In this document: positions 1 to 12,190 of the stretch, one piece after another
How the letters are laid out: each line of letters begins with the position of its first letter
How positions within the stretch are numbered: the stretch's first letter is position 1
Assembly (NCBI GenBank): GCA_013398275.1
Contig: VZSE01010760.1
Span: 1-64,000 of the forward strand
Origin: Promerops cafer
Lineage: Eukaryota > Chordata > Aves > Passeriformes > Nectariniidae
Length of the DNA stretch: 64,000 bases
Reading direction: 5' to 3'
Notes under the pieces: generated by a model
Seen by the model: the letters and a program-made list of their open reading frames with translations, nothing else
Database searches by the model: none
Told to the model about the DNA's origin: nothing
Made by a program: the position numbers and the translations under genes

Positions 1-16
1 TATATATATATATAAA
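1..16. repeat. (TA)n microsatellite, truncated by window edge
   Basis: The window opens inside an alternating T/A run that ends in 'aaatatgacag'. Its left end is outside the window, so the full length is unknown. Confidence 0.8.
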
Positions 17-421
17 TATGACAGTGGAGAGAACATATTCCATGCACTGGAACATATTTTAACTTAGTTTGTGGACGGAAAGTCAAACACATCTCTGAAA
101 GATGCCTACAGATTTCCACTGAAGATACTTGAAGTTACAGGTATTTCTCTGAGTTCAAAATATAACACTAAGATATTAACAACCATTCTCAAGAAGCTGA
201 GCATGATAAAAGTCTAGGATAACTTAAAGTAATAAGCCAAAAGTCAGTGTGAATTCTCTGTGGCGGAAGCAGTGAGGGGAAAATAGAAGCATGTTCCGCA
301 ATAATTTATAGGTTTGGAAGATTAATGGAGAAAAAGGTGCAGACATACAACAGAGATAAAAAGCAGTATTATCCAGGCCAACCCACACACAGAGATCAAA
401 GTTAATTTGAAAACATAAGTG

Positions 422-1311
422 TTTAAAGAAAAAAGCAAAGAACAGCTAAAGTAAAGAGAGGGTAACACTCTGAGGAAAAGAAACAACATATTAAAAGAGA
501 TACTATCGATTGCAGAAAAGAAGAACAGAAAAGTAAAAAAGGAGAAAATGTCTCAGGAAGTTGCTGGTATCATTAAAAAGTATCTTGATGTGAGAAATAT
601 TTCAGAAAAACAGACTATTTCTTTGGATGAAATTATGCACCAGTAGAAGGGAAAGAAAATTACTGGTGGAAGCATTAAATGTGATGCAGTTGCAAGAAAG
701 TGTGGGAAACGGAATGTTCCAAGCAATCCTGATGAAAAAGGTATGTGACCATCAGGGAGAAAACAAACCCCTCTTGATCATGAGTTACAGCCTTGCATTA
801 GAAAAGCTCCTGCCATTTTCCAAATTGCATGCACTTAGGACACTTCTCCAAATTGTAGGGTTTGAAAAGGAAGGCTACAAAATGGGGAAAATGAGGACAT
901 TAGCACACCGTATCAGAAAATGCAACACACGCCAGTTCCTCCTACTCTTGATCTTGTGTCTTCCTATACAGCCTTCTGTAAAAATGCTGCTTTCTCTTTT
1001 CATAATGAATTCTTAGGATGCTACAGCTGTTAAAAATGCTCATGGCCTGTTGATTACAAAGCTGGGAAAATCTCGTAGAGATATAAGAAGGTGTCATTCC
1101 TCCCTTTCTGGCATAAATGAAACCCAAAAAACACTGAAACACTTCAAAGGGAAGTTGAGATCTTGGACAGAATTAGGAAAAAGCTGTAAGAACAGTATCA
1201 GTCTGAGAAAGCCTGCTCTCAAGAAGAGCTTAGATGAATTTGATTTTATCTGTGCCAAGGTCAAGAAGTACTTGTACAAAGAGGAGAACTCAGATGCAAA
1301 ATTTTCTTAGA
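422..1311 (+). pseudogene. Decayed coding-like segment, possible retrocopy of an unidentified gene
   Basis: I do not recognise the parent gene. One frame is open with protein-like composition from about 455 (after a TAA at 452-454) through a lysine-rich part containing EVAGIIKKYLDVRNIS near 557-604. It has a TAG at about 611 and further stops near 733, 833 and 857, and ends with a proline-rich part near 920 (HTPVPPTLDLVSSYT). A different frame then stays open from 1017 to 1309 and ends in a TAG; it is rich in K, S and L and includes LRSWTELGKSCKNS. One frameshift near 1015 would join the two. The frame used downstream is also open at 627-1013, so which frame was coding in the middle is uncertain. 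There is no intron-like interruption and no clear poly-A tail; only a short A-run follows at 1319-1325. The composition suggests a basic, possibly chromatin or spindle protein, but that is a guess. Chance open frames in AT-rich DNA are the alternative. Confidence 0.4.
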
Positions 1312-2110
1312 TCCATTTAAAAAAAGCATAGTAGGATGCCATAGCTAATCAGAAACAGGAGAACAAGTGTAAATAATACTAATTCTAAGGAATTTTGTTC
1401 CTGATGTTTTTTAATATAGCCTGAAGTCTCTCAGGTAGCTACACTGCCTGTTGGGAAGTCGTGGACTTGATGACCAGGTCTGTTTTGATGGTATTTGGTA
1501 TATGAGAAGTGAGATTAGATGATCATAACAATGCACCTGATTTTATAAGGTACTTATATAATTCTTATAAGAAAAGATGTGTCTTTTCTTGAAGACTTAC
1601 TATTATTGCAAAACTCTTTCTCTGTCACACTGTATTACATCTGACATATTTTCTTCTTTGATAAGGTAGATTATTAGCTCTGAATACATACAGGTTCTTG
1701 TGTTATTTAATGGACTTTCTCTGGCACCTATTGCTGCATTTTTGACTGCTTGAAGAAGCATTGTGAACATCTTGATTAAAACAAGTTAGCAAGGGTAGTT
1801 ATGCTTTCAGGGCTTTGTAGTTTGGTCATGATGACACAGTAATTTAACTAACTTCCCAGAAGCTTTTGTGCTACTTAGAATTTAATCTGTATCCAGTCAG
1901 GTTCATATTTTCACCATGCTGAAAGGAAAGAGGCTCTCTTCCAGCTTGTGCTCCTGTGCATATGTGCGCACACAAATGTATTTTATAAAGTTGCCATGTC
2001 AAAATACTTACATGCATGAAACACTTCTAAAAACAATAACTATGTTCATGAATGTTGAACCTAGTCATGCAAAGATTTCTTCTTTATTGAGTGGGTAGAA
2101 AGAAATTCTG
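1312..2110. other. No recognised feature
   Basis: This AT-rich sequence could include a 3'UTR remnant of the preceding coding-like segment, but no polyadenylation signal with a poly-A tail, repeat family or exon is evident. Confidence 0.5.
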
Positions 2111-2265
2111 TAGAATCACAAAATATCCTGAGTTGTAAGGGACTCACAAGGATCATCAAGCCCAGCTCCTGGCCCTGCACAGGACAGCCCCATGAATCCC
2201 ATCAATTTGCCTTCTTGATCTCAGTCAGGCTTGGTGCTGTGCCCACTTCCCTGGAAAAGTGCCGT
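2111..2265 (-). mobile_element. CR1 LINE 3'-end fragment
   Basis: The plus strand starts with 'tagaatcaca' and continues 'cctgagttgtaagggactca', 'aggatcatcaagcccagctc', 'ggccctgcacaggacagccc' and 'gtcaggcttggtgctgtgcc'. This is the 3'UTR of an avian CR1 subfamily in reverse complement, so the element's sense strand is minus. It is a typical severely 5'-truncated copy of about 155 bp. Similarity fades after 'ccctgg' at about 2253. No coding part is retained. Confidence 0.85.
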
Positions 2266-4439
2266 ATGCTGCTTCACATGAAGTCATAAGGCAAACTGTA
2301 AGAATCCAAAAGACTTTCTTGCACTTTGGAAATATTTCTCTGTGTTATTGAATTTTATGCTTCCTCTGAGGCTGTGACTTTTTGTGCTCGGTGTGATGAA
2401 GTCTACATCTTTTGTAACAAGTATTCATCAACCCAATGTTTACATTGAACAGCAAGCAGCAATCCCTAAACCAGCTTATTATTTTTCTTCTCTGCATTCA
2501 GAATATTGCCAGGGTCTTCCTTTAGCCCACTGTTATTCTGTATGTTTATTCTGTCACTTACAGATGTAATCTGTTGAACATCATACCAGTTTGTACACTT
2601 AATATTTGTAGATGCCTTGTGCATCTTTAGTATTTCACTGAATTGCATTATATGCAGAGATTTAGGGGAGAAAGTTATGTCTTTAGTCCTTAAATCAGAT
2701 GACCTGTTAAATATGCAGTGGACTCTCAGGCATTTCTGGAAGCAGTTTACAGTCTTTACATGTATTTTAACCCAGCCTGATTGACAACCTTAACTATAAA
2801 TGTAGGTTATTCAGCCATATATAGCTTATCTTTCAGACTTCTAGTTATCTGCAGGAACACAACATCCCAGTTTCCACTTGAAATTTCAGCCCACTCAGGT
2901 GTTTTTGGTTACATTGATCTGTGAAAGCTTCAGAGATTCTTACTGTTTTTAGCGATGTCCCTCATTCAGCTGTGTACTGCATTTTTTATTGTAGGCTAAA
3001 ATCACCCACTTTTTATACACTATCATTAACCTGGATGGCCCTGAAATTATGTCAGAAATACTTGTACTTCCTCATTTTTTCTTTTCCCCCCGGAGATGCT
3101 CTTATGTTGCCCATGAAATAATCTCAGAAAGTGTTGCACACTGAATGACCTGGCCTCTGGGGTACAGTCTGTCAGTGCTTAGGGCACAACATATGTTCAG
3201 AAGCTGATAACATACCTTTGTTTTTTTGAGTACCATTTCATGACATTTTGGGTTGACTGGGAAACCTGATGGTTATTGAAAGTGCTACTTTTCTCCTTCT
3301 GGGATTTATTGACTATCTTATCCAACGCCTTTAATCTCCCACAAATTCATCGGAATTTGAATTATCATTTGAGCTATCTCATGAGGAACTGAGAAGAGTA
3401 CACAGATAGTGTCATGCAGACCTTGTTCTCTGGAGCAGACAGCCTGCCCTGCTCCAAGGCCAGATCAATAAGAATGCTGATTTTTAGCTCTGTATTGGCA
3501 GTGAAACTATGCAGGAAGAAATTTTCCTAAGGCTGAATGGTGGAGTAGCATTTTTTTGGGTTATAGGTGGCTTTGGGACCTCATGGTCCCACTTTGGCAC
3601 CACTAAGTTTGATTTGGTATGAGAACTTTATTGCAGTCTCCTGCAATAAATCTGAGAGAAATCTCTCAGATTTCTCCATCTCCTGTTTTTGTTGGTGTTT
3701 CTTATTTTCTCCTGCTAAATCTGTTCAGTTTCATACAAATAGTACTTGTTAGGGAAGCGTCATTAGAACTGGAACTAGGCACTTGTCCCTGAAGAGGCAA
3801 AGTTGAGTGTTAGGTTTTATCCAGCCCTTTGGGGTTCTGGGATGTTTGATGCCATGTTTTGAGCCCATGGCTTCCTTACCAGGCTCTGGGATACTCTCTG
3901 CCTGTTCTACTGCAGGGGTATTTGGAAGAAAACAAAGAAACTAACTTAATAATAGCTAAGGCACCAAGCTGGGATAGGGCTTACCTTAGAGCACCCACCT
4001 TCAGACCTCCTCTTTCAGTGAATTATCAACCATCTTTATTATGTATTAGCATGAAGTGTCCCAGTAGGAATTGTGTTTTGACTGACTTCCAGCAAAGCTT
4101 ACCAGGATGGTCAGCACACAGCACAAGGTGGAGTCTGTAACCAATCAGATACCATGATTTATAGAGGCTCAAGCTCTTTCACCATATGCTCCTTCAAAGA
4201 ATTTTGGCCTTTGCCACACACTGTTAAACAGTCAGTTCTTACTGCAGAATTTAAGACAGTGTTGAAGGGGTCTTCATTCTTATATGGATTCTGCCAGGGT
4301 GTGCTGTGAATGTCTTTGACAAACTAAGCAGAATTTCAAAAAATAAATGCAACTCACAGACTCCTCTGCAGAAGTGATGAGAGGGGCCAGTAGTGTATTC
4401 CCTCTTGTGTGTTTCTGAGTCTTGATCTGCTGTTATGAG
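2266..4439. other. No gene seen; one long palindrome
   Basis: Mostly unique AT-rich sequence. The only structured item noticed is the inverted repeat at 3648-3673. The short frames at 2921-3121, 3567-3752 and 3859-4140 carry no recognisable domain. Confidence 0.5.
3648..3673. repeat. 26-bp near-perfect palindrome
   Basis: Twelve-base arms (aaatctgagaga at 3648-3659, tctctcagattt at 3662-3673) are exact reverse complements separated by only two bases. No known element is attached. Confidence 0.9.
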
Positions 4440-4899
4440 TGTCAGGATTTAATCCCAGTCAGCAACTAAGCCTCCTACAGCCACTCACTCACTCCCCCAT
4501 AGTGGGATGGGGGAGAGAATTGAAAGGGTAAAAGTGAGGAAACTCATGGGTTGAGATAAAGACAGTTTAACAGGGAAAGCAAAAGTCATGTGCACAGGCA
4601 AAGCAAAACAAGGAATTCATTCACTTGGGAAGGCAGGTGTTCAGCCATCCCTGGGAAAGCAGGGCTCCGTCACATGTAGTGGTGACTTGGGAAGACAAAC
4701 ACCATCACTGCAAACACCCCCTCCTTCCTCCTTCTTTCCCCAGTTTTATGTGCTGAGAGTGATGTCATATGGTCTGGAATATCCCTTGAATCAGTTGGGG
4801 TTGGGTGTTTCGGCTGTGTCCCCTCCCAACTTCTGCCAAAGGACAGCCTCATACTAATTACTGCGAGGAAAATTAACTCTACCCCAGCCAAAATCAACA
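4440..4899 (-). mobile_element. Avian endogenous-retrovirus solo LTR (internally deleted)
   Basis: The reverse complement begins TGTTGATTTTGGCTGGGGTA and continues through 'gagttaattttcctcgcag', the familiar U3 start of a common avian ERV LTR. Further along the minus strand come 'gggaggggacacagc', 'ccatatgacatcac' and a TATA-like 'cataaaactggg' (plus-strand mirror 'ccagttttatg', 4740-4750). The end on the plus strand is TG at 4440-4441 and CA at 4898-4899, giving canonical termini. The segment I expect between 'cttctgccaaagga' and 'cctcatactaatta' (about 4827-4850) is missing compared with the usual form, so the copy is shortened. I see no matching target-site duplication (flanks atgag and ctttt). 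No retroviral coding region flanks it. Confidence 0.8.
4744..4755 (-). promoter_or_regulatory. TATA-like box of the LTR
   Basis: The minus strand reads 'agcacataaaac' just downstream (in LTR sense) of a CRE/ATF-like 'tgacatcac' (plus-strand mirror gtgatgtca, 4759-4767). This fits the U3 promoter arrangement of this LTR type. The TATA is degraded compared with 'catataaagc', which I recall as the usual form. Confidence 0.5.
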
Positions 4900-7800
4900 C
4901 TTTTAGCCCTAGGACTTGAATGCACAAGGGATTTGTGTAGCAGCTGTACTGTTCAGAGAAGGAAAAAAGATTGAATCTGCCTTTGAAGTTAGAATCTGCA
5001 GAGCAGCTGTAAGAGCATGCATAGAGTGCAGTAATAGATCATGGGCCATATCATCTCCTTTTTCCTCATGTTTCTACTGTGTGTTTCATATAGATATATA
5101 TGGGATGAAATGTGATACTGGTACAGAGATCTTGTTAAATTATGTATTTGCAGTAATTTATCTAAAACTCTGATACACTCTGCACCAGACTTAAAAGCTG
5201 TTACTGGGAAGATAGCACAATATAAATAAGGCTCCAGTGATTTTGTAGTATTCAGGCTTGGTGGTGTCTAATCCAGTCTCAAATTCAGAGTAAAAATCTT
5301 AGTGGTTATATTTGAGAAGCCCTGATAACAAAAAAATAGGATGAAAAGAAAGAAAAGCAGTGAATAGGAAAAGTCAGCAACTTGGAAGACAATTTGTAGA
5401 TATCAGGGTGAGTGGGAAAGATGCATGTCTATCCTACAAAATAGGTTTCCTCCTTCAGGCAGGAAAGCAGCATCACTCCCTTTTTTCCCTCCTTCATCTT
5501 TTCTTCCTTTGATACTATACTGCTGGACTGCACTCCTTATTATAATTTTTCTGTTTTCCTACCTCTTTTATTGAATTTCTTACAAAACAGTTGATAATGA
5601 GGATAGCTATCCTTGTCCTGGATGAAGCCTTATCCATCCTAAACATACAGTTGGACCTAAAATCTGAAACACTTTCTGAACCATTTTGCTGCTGCCATTC
5701 AGGCTTTTAAATTTTGTTTGTTTGGGGTTTTTTTCAGATGAGGCAAAATACAGAACACATATAAGGTGAAATAAATTACTTTTGATGTCCTAAGCTAATA
5801 AGTCCTCTAGCATTGTGGAAAGATATGAAATGCTATGCGTAGACTGTGAAGCATGAATTTAATACGTCCTTTTAGTTATTTTCCTGATGGCAACCTGCAG
5901 TATTTGAAACACTATGACAACTCCCTCGCTCCAAATGAAGCTGTCAGGATACATTACCACTGTTCCAGTTGTTTCCACAACTCCTCAGCCTTGCAATGTA
6001 TGTCCAACCTACTGTGTAGCATATGTATTATGCCTGTCATCAATTATAACTGGATCATGTGAGCCTATTTTCACAGATATTTTGGGATCGACATGGCCTG
6101 CAGTCATCTAGAGGACAAATCAGTCCACAATCTTAGGGGTGCAGCTTCTAGCACCAGGGACCTGGGTTCTGCATTTGCTCCATCCTGATTTGCAGCAGTT
6201 TAACTGAGAAGGGATTTGAGGGCCAGGAAATGAAGCAAGTATTTGGTAACCGACTGGGAATGCAGTATCTTTGAACAAATGTGCCTACACTTTAGGCAGT
6301 TTCTGTTACATATATTGGCATTTCTAATCTACTAACAGAGAACATTTTAATTGTACTTGTCTTATCAAACCTGCATAAAACAGAAAATCTGCTGAGTTCT
6401 TCAAGATGCTCCTTTGTTTTAAGCACAGAGACATTTATTGCAGTCTTCCCAGCTTTATTAATAATGTTATTAATATTCTTTTTGCACAGAGCAGGAGTGG
6501 AAAAGTGCCTGGTACTCATGGGTGTTCCATTATTTAAAATGTAAATAAGAAAGGCTGCAAGAAATTAACCATCTCAGCAGGAAAAAAGGAACAAACCTTT
6601 AGTCTGACAGATATGGGCTTATCACTGTTTCCCTCATTACAACACATGAAATACTTTATAGTCCTATATTTGTAACATCAACAAGAATATTTTTTCTTTG
6701 TTCATCCACAGAATTATCCACCTGCCTATTTCTTTAGGAAAGGAATCTAGATGCAAATTTTCTGATAACCTGTAAATTAATTTTATTTTCACAGAGTTAC
6801 AAAAAGAAACTTTCCTTGATTCATCCCTTACTTTCTCCATGGGTAAGCTGACTGGGTAGGGCAAAAAAAAGGCAAGGAAGCCTTTGGAAGATGTATACCA
6901 AATCAGGGCTCCAGAATCTGCAGAGTGCATATAGTTGGGCAGGATTTGGATTTTACTGAGACTCTGCCTATTTCTTAAGTATTTAACAGCCATAGGGATG
7001 CATCTTAAGAGTAGTATAAAAAATCAGTGTAGCACAGAGTCAGGGTAATTTTTGAGTCAAAAGTGTGAGTCAAGAGGAACAATCATTAATATTCGCTCTT
7101 GAACTTCAGTTTGAATAACCCCAGTCTTGAATAATACATATGTATGGAATGATGGTGGATTTTGTGGTCTTGTACACAGGACTGGAACAAAAAAAAGAAA
7201 TTATTACTGTGGTAGATTTCAACACATGAGAAAGTGTTTGCACACTACAGTACAGCAAGGATACTTGTCTGAGTTTACATTTCCTTCTCAAAGGTTCAGC
7301 ATCGTTTTAAAATAACAGGCAAAAAACGGTTGCCATCTCTTCACGTCACCTGCATCCATTTACTGGTTTTCTCCATATGTTATGGAACAACCTAAACTGA
7401 CCTCATGACAGACTTACATACTTTTTCAGCTGTGGAAACTACAAAAGAAATAATTCTCATCCTTTAATACTTTTCTTTTATTCTCTTTTTATAACTACCT
7501 TCAAAGACACTTTGTCATATAAAATTCTGATTAAAAAGGGAAATATGGCTCATACTTTTCTGAGCTTCTGGAGCTTCTGCTATTGTTGGAACTTTGAAGG
7601 AATGACTACTTATGAATGTTTTCCTTCTCAGCCTCTTTTACTACCTGAATTGGGAGTGGTCATGTTATTCTTTTTAGCATTTATTGGTGTTGAGTGCTCA
7701 GAAGCACTGAGGGAGTAAGGTGAGGAGAAGACAAACAAAGAAAGCAAATGCTGTTTAACTGGAATTATGGAGGAGGCATGTACTTTCTATGACAATAAAA

Positions 7801-10800
7801 TAGTAAGAATACCCGTTCTGAAGGTCAGAAAATACAAAGATAAAGCCACCTCTTCAGAAACTTCCCTAAAATATTTGAGAGCTTCACATAATGAACTAGA
7901 TATTGCTGACACATCACTTGCCATCTCAAAATTTATCTGCCATGTTGTCTATAACATATGCTATCCCTCTTCCAATTTATTGTCCAACACATGCAGTTAA
8001 CTATTAATGAAAGGACAAAACTCTATGGATTATTAAACAAATGATATATGGAGCTGTCTACTTAAGTGCATGATAGCTGAAAGGTAGATTAATTTAGAAT
8101 ATGTCAATATATGGTAATCACTTGAATTATGCCACCACAGCAAAAAGATCAAAATGATTCAACTTGAGTACCTAAGGTTAGGGACCTAAATCTGTACTAG
8201 GGCAACTGCTTTGCAGGGCTGTCAGGTGTTAAACATGCAGCTCCCAATCTTCAGTGAGCTCAGCAAAGGCTGTGATTTCTAAGCACTCCTGAAAATAAGA
8301 TCATCTGAATTTTGTGCTACTCTGCTTAACTCTTGTTTTCAGTTTGAAAACTTTGTCCAGAGGCATCTGAGGAAGTGAGGGTTAAAGGTCCCTTCTGTCA
8401 GCTTGACTGAGATTTATTGTGTAATGCACTTCCTCCAAAGAAAGATGTTTAATGCTATTGATTGCAAGGTTGCCTACTTAAAATAGCATAATGTGACAAA
8501 TGATGGATACCATATAGAGCAAAATTGTAAAGTAATTCAATATATGGGCATGTATGGTATGTATATCAGAGTAGCAGCTTCATTTTTCATGAGGGTGAGT
8601 TAGAAGGTCATCTATTTCACTTAAAGGCATTGAACGTTTTTGTTAGTTTGACAGCCATTATGATCTTGATCCTGTTATTCAAGGCAGTCATTAAACTCCT
8701 ATTGACCTAAAGTGGGTAGGAGTGGGGCCAAGCTTTAGAATATGCAAAACAGACACTACTACTTGAGATGGAAAAAACTGATGGTTTATACTGCAGAGTG
8801 AAAAAAGCATTACGGTGGCTGATATATATAAACAATAAAAATCCTAAGAAATATATGATGATTTCAAATGTTTTGTACCACAGTATTACTTCTATTAAAT
8901 TTTTTCCTGCTAAGCTTAGGATTTTCTCAATCCCTAAAGAATTTTTTTCAACTTTGTACTGTTGCTTTTTTGCATCATAGAGCAGATTAATTGCTTACAC
9001 TTTTTAACGCTGTGTTAATTGTTGGATACGGGTTGTTTGATGGCCTGTAAGCCTTACAAAAATCAGTGGTTTTAAGAGCATTTCGACTAATTCTTAAATC
9101 TGTAATAGGAAAATCAGGTAGGAAGAATGCAAAAAAACCTGTTTCTGGAAACAAGTATGTTTATTAAGGAAGAAGTCAGTAAAAGAGACAAATTTAGGAG
9201 AAAAAGAATATTTCTATCATTGCAATGCATTTCATGCTCTAGCACAAAACTGAACACAAGCCTTTTCATTTCTTCTTTTTTCAATCTGTCATGTGTCATC
9301 AATCTCTTTCCTTCTTATTTTCAGCTTCCTGTGAAACTTTGGGGTATTTGCTGCATATGCTTAGGAGTACACAGAAAAAAGACTGGGACTGGACTGAAGT
9401 CCAAATGGGCTTCTGCCCTCTTGCTGATGCATTTTTCAGCTTGACACATCCACCCAGTCAGTCCTCATCTTCCAAGACACTTTTGAGGAAAACCCAAGTG
9501 CAGGGCTAGACCAAGGCACTGCTCCTTATGGAGAGCCACTCTGTTATTCTTGTAATTACTGGTCCCTGAGGTACAGCAGCTCCTCAGCTGTTAGCAATGT
9601 TTTCCTTGGCTATCTTTTGAGAAGCAGGGTGTGAGGAGGTAGAGAATACAGAATTGCTTCACTGAATGAATCTGCATTTGGTAATGGCCTGAAACGCCAT
9701 TTCAGGTAGCTCAATGATATTTCTGATTGCACAATGAGAATAAGCCAAGATTTTATGCAGGATTTGGAGAGTCATCCCCGTCTTTCAGACTGAAGCTGTT
9801 TTAATCAAGTACTCTAAGATCAACATCTCAATGTTGTGTTTTCAGGAATCAATAGCATGTTAATTTTTAAAAATTGTACACCGATATAAATGAGCTTTAG
9901 TATTTCACACTTTTTCCGATAAAAAAAAATAATAACTTCATGATCTGAGGTAATGTGATGAAATAGTAGGTCAGGTTTAAATCCAATATTATGTTCCTTG
10001 AAACATCCTAGAGCTTAAACTCGGAGTAAGTTTTATAAAAATCTTACTATGGTTTAAGCTCTGTTACAGCTTTAATTCAAAGCGAGGTTAAATGAGTAAA
10101 TTATCTTATTTTTATAAGACAGCAGATGAAATGCAGAAGCTCAGAGAATGTTTGCTTTGGTTTTTGCTCATTCAAGCTCAGAAAGACAGAGGACTGCAAA
10201 CACACCTGTCATAAATAATAGATATATTCCAAAAATATCCTGCAAAGTAAACACTTTCAGTTTGACAAATCAGTATATGATGTTTTACATCACTAATTTG
10301 AAAGGTTATTTTTTATGTAGCTTTATGTGAAAAATATTTTAAATGAAAGGAGATTTTGAAAATATAAAGTAGTAAAATCTGGAAATGCAGTTTCAAGTGG
10401 ATAAGTAAGATCAAACAATACAAATATAGTACTCTAAGGACTTTCTTTGCTCCATCTTTGTTTGCAATAATTTTAACCTTTTTACCTCTCCCAGAAGAGT
10501 CCAGGGAATTTAGCAAAGGGTATCAGATTTTCTGTAATCCTTTATGGAAGGCTTTGCTTGACTGTAGTTTGCTGTTAAGCAAGGATCAATTAATTAATTA
10601 AATCTCATGTTGTTGCTTTGACATTTCCAAACATAGAACAAAAGGAGAAGGTCAGGGTTGTTGCCTGAAATGCTACAAACAGATGAGAGGATTGTTTCTC
10701 CCCTGTTCATTTATCAGAAAGCATTTGGTTTATATTTAGAAAGCTTATTTATCATATATATCTGTCTTAAATTCTGAGTACTGTTTTCTCTGTCTTGACT

Positions 10801-11549
10801 TCCTTGTTACAAATATTTTATTATAATCCTAAGATTTTCTATAGCTTAGAACACTGCAGCGGCTACTCAAGTGTAGTTAATTCTGATCTATTTAGACTTG
10901 CACTGTTAAACTAAGTAGAAAGATTGTTTTTTAATTATACACTCCAGCAAAGGTACTACAGTTGACTAAGTTTTATCTACTAGATAACAATTTTAGCAAG
11001 TGCTGTCTCCTTTTGTTCTTTTGGCATTCAAGTCTATCATGTGAATTACCTGTCACTCAGCAGTTCTGGAGCTCTTTGTTATAATAATGCTCTTATTCTA
11101 ATTCCAGAACTGTTTCAAAATGTGTGTCTGGACTACTTCATTATGCAGAAGATAAAAAGTAGTTAAGAGGTTTTCTTACTGTCTCAGGTACCTTCAGGAA
11201 GTTTTGACTGTGAGATCAGAATGTCTCTGGAATCTTGAAGAGGAATACTAGAAAGGAATCCATGTTTTTAGCTTTTTCCAGTGCAATATAATTTTGTCTA
11301 TTTGAAAAAGTCTAGATACATTTGATTATTTAAGAATATTTGTCATTGATACTTCAATTTTTTTATTTAACTAGGTGTTTATTTTCAGTCTTTCTGTCAT
11401 CCTTATTGTTCCATCTTTACTTTTTCTTTGGCTGTGAACAAGACAGACAGCTTGCTGCTTTTCTTCCAGCCCTAATGGTCTCTGAGCCACTGCCTGTAAA
11501 CTGATATGGGGAAAAAAATTGCTTAAAGGACTTCTGACACTTTAGAAGC
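4900..11549. other. Gene-free AT-rich block
   Basis: I find no CR1 tail, LTR or exon with support in these 6.6 kb. Frames up to 109 codons occur (6664-6993 minus, 9127-9444 plus), but none shows a recognisable motif. Short homopolymers and ATTA-type runs (10589-10603) are present. Confidence 0.5.
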
Positions 11550-12190
11550 TGTGATGGATGACTTTCAAGGTGGCTGCTGCCTTTCCCCCTTTTTTTTCCT
11601 TTCTTATTTTAACTGTGACTTACTCCTTTCTGCTAATTCTTTGGGAGAAAATTTTGGAGAAAACCTCTAACGGGGTTCCTCTAGAAAGCAAATTCAATTG
11701 GCCCCTCCCCCAATTGGTTTGAGAAAATATTTTCTTGGAGAAAAGTGGAAAAAACATGTTTATTTAACGGGCAAAGCATTCACCAGCACAAAAAATGAAC
11801 ACTATTAAACAATAAAACCTCTTGCTGCTCCAATAGAGATGATGAACTCAGAAAGTCCCTTCGAGGGCTGTAGCTCAGCTCACTCAGTCTCCTCTCAGTC
11901 CCTCCGGCACTGGAAGTGCCGCGGCCCAGGCCTGGCCCGGCGGGCCACTGGTGCGAGCTGCCGGTGCTCTGCTGGGTGTGCAGTCCAGAGCAGGTTTAAG
12001 CAAGTCCAAAGAAAAAGGAAAACCAAAGTCCAGGCAACTTCTCTGCCTCAGCTAGCTAAAAACTAACTAAAATCAAAGGAGAGCTCTGTCCCGCGGTCAT
12101 CCAGGAGCCGGAACGCGGAGCAGCGAGTGCAGTTTCTGAAAACAAACTGCGCGCTGCTTCTCCCCCGCTCCGCTATAGCAACCCAGGACA
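11550..12190 (-). mobile_element. GC-rich LTR, probably an avian ERV solo LTR
   Basis: Read on the minus strand, the segment opens TGTCCTGGGTTGCTATAGCG, then a CpG-rich stretch (about 12070-12190), then continues to an AATAAA polyadenylation signal (plus-strand mirror tttattt near 11758-11766). It can be closed at TG/CA on 11550-11551. CpG-rich U3 followed by a polyadenylation signal is the layout of an LTR. The middle part (about 11750-11890: 'aacgggcaaagcattcacc', 'aaaacctcttgctgctcc', 'cagaaagtccctt') is familiar to me from passerine LTRs. The left boundary is uncertain and I see no target-site duplication. The alternative is a small CpG island of a non-repeat promoter, which I consider less likely. 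Confidence 0.6.
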
